A DNA stretch of 64,000 nucleotides, taken from Roseiconus nitratireducens (lineage in GTDB: Bacteria; Planctomycetota; Planctomycetia; Pirellulales; Pirellulaceae). Of this stretch, positions 58,084-64,000 are shown piece by piece. The notes under the pieces were generated by a model. The model worked only from the letters and a program-made list of their open reading frames with translations. It made no database searches and was not told the origin of the DNA. Position numbers and translations under genes: made by a program. The first letter of the stretch is position 1, and each line of letters begins with the position of its first letter. Location of the stretch: assembly GCF_008629675.1 (NCBI RefSeq), contig NZ_VWOX01000001.1, positions 310,001 through 374,000 of the forward strand, in the 5' to 3' direction.

Positions 58084-58888
58084 GTATGTCGAACTGTCGA
58101 TCGGGCAGGTCGCCCTGGCCAGCCTGCTGATCCTGATCAACGCGGGTGTTTCCATCTGGTTGGGCTTGCGGATGGAAAAGACGTTGCTGATCGCCAGCGT
58201 CCGAACCGTGGTGCAGTTGTCGTTGCTGGGTTTGATTCTGAATTGGATCTTTCGGATCGACCGTTGGTACGTGGTGCTGTTGATAGCCACGCTGATGACC
58301 GTGATCGCCGGGATGACCGCCGCAGGCCGTAGCAGACGATCGTTTCCTGGGATCCGCTTCATTGCGACCAGTTCCGTCATGGCCAGCGCCTGGTTGGTGA
58401 CCGCCTACGTCCTGGTGTTCGTGCTACAAGGTCTGGAAAAGTGGTACCAGCCCCAATACGCGATTCCGCTGTTGGGCATGGTTCTGGGAAACACGTTGAA
58501 CGGAATCTCCGTGGGCTTGAGCACGCTGTCGGAATCGCTGCTACGGCATCGCGACCGGGTGGAAACCCTGCTCGCCCTGGGCGCCACCCGGCATGAGGCG
58601 GCCGGAGAATCCATGCGAGAAGCCGTTCGGACGGGAATGATTCCGATCGTCAACTCGATGATGATCGTGGGGTTGGTCAGCTTGCCCGGGATGATGACCG
58701 GTCAATTGGTTTCCGGGATGGATCCAGCCCAGGCGGTGCGGTACCAAATTGTGATCATGTTCCTGATCGCCGGAGCCACCGCTTTGGGAACCGTGCTGGT
58801 CGTCTACCTGGCGATGCACCGGCTGTTCGCGCCGGATCATCGATTTCGCTATGACGCGTTGTCCGAGCCGCCGCGCGGCCGCGAGTGA
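58076..58888 (+). CDS. fetB: ABC transporter permease, UPF0014/FetB-like
   Basis: 270 residues from ATG 58076, 8 bp inside the end of the ATP-binding gene. It has about seven membrane segments, such as ALASLLILINAGVSIWLGL, TVVQLSLLGLILNWIF and VVLLIATLMTVIAGM. PLLGMVLGNTLNGIS, SLPGMMTGQLVSGMDP and RYQIVIMFLIAGATALG are UPF0014 hallmarks. With its partner it should export iron or a related metal and limit oxidative stress. The known family role is from FetB of E. coli. Confidence 0.91.
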   Translation: MAEYVELSIGQVALASLLILINAGVSIWLGLRMEKTLLIASVRTVVQLSLLGLILNWIFRIDRWYVVLLIATLMTVIAGMTAAGRSRRSFPGIRFIATSSVMASAWLVTAYVLVFVLQGLEKWYQPQYAIPLLGMVLGNTLNGISVGLSTLSESLLRHRDRVETLLALGATRHEAAGESMREAVRTGMIPIVNSMMIVGLVSLPGMMTGQLVSGMDPAQAVRYQIVIMFLIAGATALGTVLVVYLAMHRLFAPDHRFRYDALSEPPRGRE

Positions 58889-58964
58889 CGATTTGGGGCG
58901 CCGCACGGGTTGCAGGAAGGCCAACGTGTCCAGGTTGCTTCGCTGAATCGGCTATGATTCGGCC

Positions 58965-61658
58965 ATGCTTACCAACGCCCATCACCGCTTGCACCGTCCC
59001 TGGGTCATCTTTTGGTTCGCCCTGCCCTTCTTCGTTGCCCGCGAACAGATTTGCCGTTCGGACCAGCCACAACTGGCCGATCCGCGCCTGCGGTTGACTC
59101 TGTTCGCCGAAGATCCGGAGATCCGAACACCGATCGGGTTGGCGGTTGCCGACGACGACCGATTGTTTGTGATCGAATCACACACGCACCATCCGCCCGA
59201 AGACTATCCCGGACCCAGCAGCGATCGCATCAAGGTGTTTGACGATCGCGACGCCGACGGCCACGCCGACTCCGTGACGGTCGTGGCCGATGGATTGCAT
59301 CAAGCAATGAACCTGGCGTTCAGCCCCGAGGGGCGATTGTTTGTCGTCTGCGCCCGCCAAGTGTTCGAGTTGCTTGACCGCGACGGTGACGGCATCTTCG
59401 AAACCCAAAGCGAAGTGTTGCGTTTGGAGACCAAGGAACGCTACGCCCACAACTGCTTGTTGGCGATCACCTTCGATCGTGACGGTTGGATGTATGTCGC
59501 GCGCGGGAATACGGCATCGAAGGCCTACCGATTGGTTGCTGCCGATGGGGCCGCGGTGGCCGGCTACGGTGATGGCGGCAGCGTCGTCCGCTGTCGACCC
59601 GACGGATCAGAATTGGCCGAATTCGCGACCGGGTTCTGGAATCCGTTTGATTTGGATTTCGACCGCTGGGGCCGCTTGTTGTTGCTGGACAACGATCCCG
59701 ACGCCCGAGGACCCAACCGATTGGTGCACGTCATCCGGGGCGGTGACTACGGATATCGTTCGTTGTTCGGTGGCGACGGAACGCATCCCTACCAGGGCTG
59801 GGACGGCCGATTGCCGGGCACGTTGCCCTTCCTGGCCGGCACGGGCGAAGCACCCTGTGGGCTGATCGATTGTCAACGCACGTCGTTTCCGTCCGACTAC
59901 GGCAACAGTGTCCTGGCGACGATCTGGAATGAGAACTCCGTCCAGCGATTTGAAATGAATGCCAACACCGGCGAGGTGACCGGGCGATCGGTGTTGATCA
60001 GCGGCGGCACCGACTTTCGACCGGTGGCCATCGACAGCGATCGAAACGGGAATGTGTACCTGACCGATTGGGTGTTGGTCGACTATCCCAATCACGGTCG
60101 CGGACGCATCTGGCGGATTTCAACCGATTCAAATGTGGAACGCATTCATCCCCTCCGGTCTTTCGATGGATACCAAACCAATTCTGCTGAGCGCCAGATC
60201 GCTGCCATCAAAGCTTTCGATGGTGCGCGGCTGGTTGAATGGCTTGCCGGAACCGAGGCTTCCAACCCGATGCTGGATCACGTGGCGGTGATGCGATTGG
60301 CTGAACCGCAGATGGAGCATTTTCGCAAACGGTGTGGTTCCGGAAACGTTCGCCAACGGATGGCGGCGTTACTTTCCGGCAAGCGTGCCCACCTAGGGGA
60401 TGTCGGACAGGTCCGGCAATTCTTGACGGATCCCGATCCTCGAATCCGGCAAGCGGCCTTGATCTGGGCCGGTGACACTTTGGATCTTTCGCTCGCGGTC
60501 GAATTGCAACGGGTGATTGAAATCACGCCGGTGACGCCGGAGTTGTTCGCGACTTATTTGGCGACCGTGGAGATATTGCAACCGGACTTTGTCACAACCT
60601 ATCGACAGCGCAGGGCCGATGCGGCGAAATCCATTCCACGAACGTTGGATCCGGACGTATTGATTCACGTGGCCAAGGATCCAGCGATGGACGCGTCGGT
60701 GCGGGCCCAAGCCATTGAGCGTTTTGACGACCCGACGTGTCAACGCGAACAAGCGTTCTTGCGTCAGCTATTGGATGTTGATGCTGACTCCGATGCGCAG
60801 ACGCTGGTGATCGCGGCGATGAAAGGGTTGTCGCGTATCGAACAGACCGCGGGCCAATCGGTGCGGAAGGCGTTGATCGAAATCGCTGCCGACGCCTCGC
60901 GGTCGGCCGTCATCCGCTGCGAAGCGCTGGCGCTGGTCGATGCCAGCGGCCAGCAGGTAGCTGACCCGGAAACGAAATCGGCTCTGCGGCACTTGCTTGA
61001 TGCGTCACCGCTGGAAGTCGCGGTGCAAGCGGCGAGGACGCTTCGGCATTGGGACCAGACGGTTCACGAGGGTTCGGCCGCCGCCGACCTGTCACGATTA
61101 CGTCCGGCTGTGCGGAAGGCCCTCCAGCCGGAACCCAAAGACGATCGTCCCGAATCGATTTCCCGGTGGCGCGAAGTGTTGGCCCAAGGTGGCGACGCGA
61201 TGCTGGGACGTCATGTCTTTTTCAACCCTCGGGTCGGCTGTTCCAAGTGCCATCGTTTGGACGGACGCGGGGGCACCTTGGGACCGGGGTTGGGTTCGGT
61301 TTCGGTCTCAAAGTCTCGTCGACAAATCATCGACTCGATTCTGGATCCGTCGGCCGAATTCCCGCCGCAGTACCAGGCCTGGATGGTCTTGACCACTGAC
61401 GGCCAGATTCATCGCGGCCTGCAATTGGATCACAAGGCCGGCGGTGCGATCGTGTTGACGCTGGAAGATGGTCAGAACCGGCGATTCGATGGCGACGAGA
61501 TCGAAGCCTACCGTGCCCTGTCGGATTCCCTGATGCCGTCGGGGCTGTCCGAAACCATGACGGTGGACGAGCTTCGAGATCTGATCGCGTTTTTGGAGTC
61601 GGTCGGTCACGAACCGGCCAGTTCGGATCCCGACGCGTCGCCGAAACGTTCGAACTGA
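58965..61658 (+). CDS. PVC-type beta-propeller, HEAT and heme-binding (CxxCH) protein
   Basis: 897 residues. A hydrophobic leader (WVIFWFALPFFVA) follows a basic head. Residues about 40-390 are the PVC-type membrane-bound dehydrogenase-like propeller (PIGLAVADDDRLFVIES, FATGFWNPFDLDFD, RGGDYGYR). About 400-720 look like HEAT repeats. The C-terminal PVC heme domain has CSKCH at about 759-763, with GGTLGPGLGSV and QYQAWMVLTTDGQIHRG. Related proteins are abundant in Planctomycetes and Verrucomicrobia and have been tied to sugar oxidation, but the substrate here is unknown. It stands alone. Confidence 0.92.
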   Translation: MLTNAHHRLHRPWVIFWFALPFFVAREQICRSDQPQLADPRLRLTLFAEDPEIRTPIGLAVADDDRLFVIESHTHHPPEDYPGPSSDRIKVFDDRDADGHADSVTVVADGLHQAMNLAFSPEGRLFVVCARQVFELLDRDGDGIFETQSEVLRLETKERYAHNCLLAITFDRDGWMYVARGNTASKAYRLVAADGAAVAGYGDGGSVVRCRPDGSELAEFATGFWNPFDLDFDRWGRLLLLDNDPDARGPNRLVHVIRGGDYGYRSLFGGDGTHPYQGWDGRLPGTLPFLAGTGEAPCGLIDCQRTSFPSDYGNSVLATIWNENSVQRFEMNANTGEVTGRSVLISGGTDFRPVAIDSDRNGNVYLTDWVLVDYPNHGRGRIWRISTDSNVERIHPLRSFDGYQTNSAERQIAAIKAFDGARLVEWLAGTEASNPMLDHVAVMRLAEPQMEHFRKRCGSGNVRQRMAALLSGKRAHLGDVGQVRQFLTDPDPRIRQAALIWAGDTLDLSLAVELQRVIEITPVTPELFATYLATVEILQPDFVTTYRQRRADAAKSIPRTLDPDVLIHVAKDPAMDASVRAQAIERFDDPTCQREQAFLRQLLDVDADSDAQTLVIAAMKGLSRIEQTAGQSVRKALIEIAADASRSAVIRCEALALVDASGQQVADPETKSALRHLLDASPLEVAVQAARTLRHWDQTVHEGSAAADLSRLRPAVRKALQPEPKDDRPESISRWREVLAQGGDAMLGRHVFFNPRVGCSKCHRLDGRGGTLGPGLGSVSVSKSRRQIIDSILDPSAEFPPQYQAWMVLTTDGQIHRGLQLDHKAGGAIVLTLEDGQNRRFDGDEIEAYRALSDSLMPSGLSETMTVDELRDLIAFLESVGHEPASSDPDASPKRSN

Positions 61659-61687
61659 ATGGTTTGCGGGAGCGTTTCCGGCCGCCG

Positions 61688-62245
61688 TCAGTCGCTTTCC
61701 TGCATGTCGTTGACCAGCCGCCGACGCTCGCTCTGGTAGCGTTTGAGGTCTCGCTCGTAGGCCTCCGCCTTGGAGAACTGAGACACCGCCGCGAAGATTG
61801 CGAACCCGACAAACAACAATCCGAATAGCGGGAAGATGTTGACCGCGCCGGGAGCGCCCACGCTGGAGGCGCCGCGGGTGATCGAGAACGCGAACACGGT
61901 CCAAAACAATCCGAATCCGCCCATGAAGACCGCCGCGGCAATCGCACCGCCTTTGCTGGGCAAGCTCTTGGCCCCGTGTTTGCCGGTGATCATGTGCTGT
62001 TCGCGCTTCCGCTCCCATTGGGCGTCCAGCCGTTCGATGTCGGAGCTGGATTTGATCCGGGCCACGTCGCGCGCCAGCTGCTGGGTCGTTTCCTGCAGTT
62101 CCTCAATCACGGCGGTCGAGTAAGTGTTGCCCGAGTGTTCGATTGCAAGCTTGCTTTCGCAGAACCCGCAGGTGACGAACCGGGCTTTCTTGGGCACCTC
62201 CAGCGGCGCCCCACAGTGATTGCAGTTCAGGGAGATGACTTTCAT
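61688..62245 (-). CDS. Zinc-ribbon membrane protein
   Basis: 185 residues from ATG 62245. An N-terminal zinc ribbon has two CxxC pairs (CNHCGAPLEV and CGFCESKLA). A coiled-coil-like helix follows (about 45-85), then two membrane segments (AIAAAVFMGGFGLFWTVFAF and IFPLFGLLFVGFAIFAAVS) and a basic tail. It is a widespread, poorly known type. It lies convergent with the propeller/heme gene, 29 bp apart. No function can be named. Confidence 0.82.
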   Translation of the reverse strand: MKVISLNCNHCGAPLEVPKKARFVTCGFCESKLAIEHSGNTYSTAVIEELQETTQQLARDVARIKSSSDIERLDAQWERKREQHMITGKHGAKSLPSKGGAIAAAVFMGGFGLFWTVFAFSITRGASSVGAPGAVNIFPLFGLLFVGFAIFAAVSQFSKAEAYERDLKRYQSERRRLVNDMQESD

Positions 62246-62637
62246 CGTCCTCGCAGCGGTTGATCAGGGAATTGCGGGTCGGCGAGTTGCAGATCAGGGG
62301 ATCTCAGGCCAGGGACTTCCAGGTAGGGGAATCTCAGGCCAGGGGAATGAAGGTCCTCGGGGAAATCTTGACCCGAAAGCACGTTGAAACGACTCATTGT
62401 ATCGGTCACGGACGGGTCGCCGGCCATTCGCAGGGCCCAATTGCGGCGGCGTAGCGGGCGCGCGGCGGGAAGGTGATGACTGCGGCGGACGCGAAATTCC
62501 GCATCCCGGGGGCGTTCCAGATCGGCTCACAAAAGTTTTTCAATTTCTTTTAAGGGGGCTGGCGGCGTCTCACGCAGGGGTCTGGTGAAAGGGCACTTCC
62601 GTTCGCCAGAAACACTCCAACCCACTGAGAATTCGCC
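62246..62637. other. 392-bp intergenic region with short direct repeats
   Basis: Between the zinc-ribbon gene (minus) and the Gly-rich protein gene (plus). At 62297 and 62326 the 18-mer-like GATCTCAGGCCAGGGGA/AATCTCAGGCCAGGGGA recurs with period 29-30, with weaker relatives upstream. No gene was seen. The last part must hold the promoter of the Gly-rich gene. Confidence 0.5.
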
Positions 62638-63249
62638 ATGAAACGCCTGACCCTCCGCATCGCCGCCCCCGCCGTCCTGTTCGCTCTCGTGCTGGCTCTG
62701 TCAGCCACCAACGTCTCGGCTCAATCGGCCGGATCCTGGGTCGACATCGGCCGGGGAAAGGTGGGAGCCGGTGCCAACGCCAGCGGCAGCATGCTTCAGT
62801 TCGCAAAATCGAAAAGCAAATCCAAGAACGGCGTTGACTTCGGTCACGGCTTCGCCGTCGGAGCCGGTCCGGATGGGATCGCCCTGAGCAATTCCATCGG
62901 CGTCGGCGGCGGGCCGGTCGGAGCCGCTCACAACCTGCAGCTGAACATCGGCCGCAACGGGACCCACGTCAGCCACGGCGGCGTTGTCAGCGAAGGCGGC
63001 AACCGACGCGTGATCAGCGGCGGATCGACCGGGGTTCGCAACGGACAGGTCTACGGTGGCAGCCAGTCGACCGGTTTCGGGACCAACACCAAAGCCTACT
63101 CCAAGAGCCACACCCGTCAGTTCAACAACTACGGCTTCCCGCAGCAGCCGACACAGGTGCAGTCCTCGCAAGGCCAGTACTTCCAAGGACAGTCGACTTA
63201 CCGCGGACCTCGGACGCAACGCAACGTGATTCGAATGTTCCACCGCTAA
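62638..63249 (+). CDS. Secreted Gly-rich hypothetical protein
   Basis: 203 residues from ATG 62638. A clear signal peptide (APAVLFALVLALSATNVSAQ) is followed by Gly/Asn/Ser-rich sequence with Lys-Ser repeats (AKSKSKSKN), alternating GxGxG stretches and a Gln-rich tail. I do not recognise a family. The repeats of polar and glycine residues suggest an extended beta or fibre-like extracellular protein. It ends before a strong intrinsic terminator, so it is a monocistronic, probably well expressed unit. Confidence 0.8.
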   Translation: MKRLTLRIAAPAVLFALVLALSATNVSAQSAGSWVDIGRGKVGAGANASGSMLQFAKSKSKSKNGVDFGHGFAVGAGPDGIALSNSIGVGGGPVGAAHNLQLNIGRNGTHVSHGGVVSEGGNRRVISGGSTGVRNGQVYGGSQSTGFGTNTKAYSKSHTRQFNNYGFPQQPTQVQSSQGQYFQGQSTYRGPRTQRNVIRMFHR

Positions 63250-63271
63250 ACCCCCGCCCCATCGCTCGCGG

Positions 63272-63301
63272 CCTCCGGCGTTTCTGACGCCGGAGGTTTT
63301 T
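63272..63301 (+). terminator. Rho-independent terminator
   Basis: A perfect 10-bp stem CCTCCGGCGT/ACGCCGGAGG with TTCTG loop followed by TTTTT. It lies 22 bp after the Gly-rich gene stop and is the clearest intrinsic terminator of the window. Confidence 0.9.
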
Positions 63302-63432
63302 GGCGTGCCGGGTGTGGTCGGCCTGGTCGGTGACTTGGTCCATGACCTTTCCGACCGGACCGCTTTCCGGCCCTTTCAAATCTCAGTCTTCGCTCACTGC
63401 CATTCCCTTCACCCCTTCACGGGATATCTCCG

Positions 63433-64000
63433 ATGACCATCCGACTTTTCAGCGGTTTGACCGCCCTGGCATTGCTTTCCATGGCCGCCCTCGCACAACC
63501 GCCTTCCCCGGCCGAGGAGTCCGGACCGGCTGCAGCGACGGAATCCGTGCCGGAGCCTCCGCTGGTTTTGGCTCCCGTTCCGACGTTGTTGCGAATGCAT
63601 CTGCCCGACCTGCCGGAAAGCGAAGGACAGTTGGTCCAGTCCGTTTTGACGGGTTCCGACGCCGCCCGACTGGGCCTGCGCCCCGGCGACATCTTGTTGG
63701 AGTGCAACGGGCGGATCGTGGATCGGCAGAGCGAAGTGCCGGCACCCGATCCTTCGCTGCCGATGGTCGTGCTCCGCCGGGGCCGGATGCAAATGCTGCC
63801 GCCGAGTCGCGCTCCGTTGACCGGCCGCGAGCCGAGGTGGCCGGATGAGTCTTGGGGAACCGAGGTCCAGCCGAATCGGGCCTTTCCGAGCGGCGGCGTG
63901 ACGGCGTCCAGTCGATCCGAAGTGCGGGGTGGAGTCGGTGGGCGGGCGGTATCGATCAGTCGTACCGGTGACCAGATTTCGCTGGAAATGTCGATGCCCG
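63433..64000 (+). CDS. Secreted PDZ-domain protein (3' end outside window)
   Basis: An open frame from ATG 63433 runs with no stop to the window end (189 codons visible). A signal peptide (MTIRLFSGLTALALLSMAALA) is followed by a Pro/Ala linker, then residues about 55-115 like a PDZ domain: LVQSVLTGSDAARLGLRPGD, with ILLECNGRIVDRQSEVP. Proteins of this type often anchor or present substrates to envelope proteases. The downstream part, in a Ser/Gly/Arg-rich region, is cut off, so any catalytic domain is unseen. Confidence 0.75.
   Translation, partial: MTIRLFSGLTALALLSMAALAQPPSPAEESGPAAATESVPEPPLVLAPVPTLLRMHLPDLPESEGQLVQSVLTGSDAARLGLRPGDILLECNGRIVDRQSEVPAPDPSLPMVVLRRGRMQMLPPSRAPLTGREPRWPDESWGTEVQPNRAFPSGGVTASSRSEVRGGVGGRAVSISRTGDQISLEMSMP

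Overview
The window looks like a piece of a planctomycete chromosome, most likely from the Pirellulaceae (Rhodopirellula and relatives). The grounds are GC-rich DNA, six secreted type I sulfatases, two DUF1549/DUF1553 + DUF1501 gene pairs, PVC-type CxxCH heme-binding proteins, a surface protein with the MESLESRRLLAA leader, and a large transmembrane Ser/Thr kinase of planctomycete type. Start codons are mixed (ATG, GTG, TTG) and strong Shine-Dalgarno sites are rare. The genus is inference.

Layout. 1-7733: three sulfatases and a 998-residue FG-GAP/sialidase fusion, i.e. polysaccharide desulfation and degradation. 8301-10364: secreted WXXGXW protein with a disordered tail. 10583-19358: a PSCyt/DUF1553 + DUF1501 pair, another sulfatase and an RTX/cadherin surface protein. 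19590-23786: an alkyltransferase-like protein, a Tat-exported TIM-barrel isomerase, a DUF5722 glycosidase-like protein and a small hypothetical. 23809-24292: a threefold array of hairpin repeats. 24295-27628: a three-gene 4-hydroxyproline catabolic operon (2-epimerase, FAD oxidase, DapA-like deaminase). 27756-35182: a DUF885 metallopeptidase, a second DUF1553/DUF1501 pair and a sulfatase. 35204-41349: an operon of VWA membrane protein, secreted protein and transmembrane kinase carrying TPRs and a CBM4/9-like domain. 41634-46855: metK, a metallophosphoesterase, a repeat cluster and ftsK. 47711-50281: the sixth sulfatase and a secreted DUF6263-like protein. 50371-56202 (minus): nadK, dxs, ispA-type prenyl synthase, xseB, mnmA, a housekeeping block centred on isoprenoid precursor supply. 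56273-58888: prfB overlapping a FetA/FetB-like ABC exporter. 58965-64000: a PVC heme/propeller protein, a zinc-ribbon membrane protein, a Gly-rich secreted protein and the start of a secreted PDZ protein cut by the window end.

The accessory genes fit a heterotroph living on sulfated polysaccharide and glycoprotein or collagen-like material. Sulfatases, sialidase, DUF5722 protein and the DUF1553/DUF1501/PVC-heme proteins would act outside the cytoplasm, and hydroxyproline catabolism inside.

The most unusual content is (a) the VWA/secreted protein/kinase operon as a candidate glycan-sensing system, and (b) several related, modular hairpin repeats in intergenic gaps, including a ~90-100 bp MITE-like element in two diverged copies. 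No tRNA, rRNA, CRISPR array, transposase or phage gene was seen.
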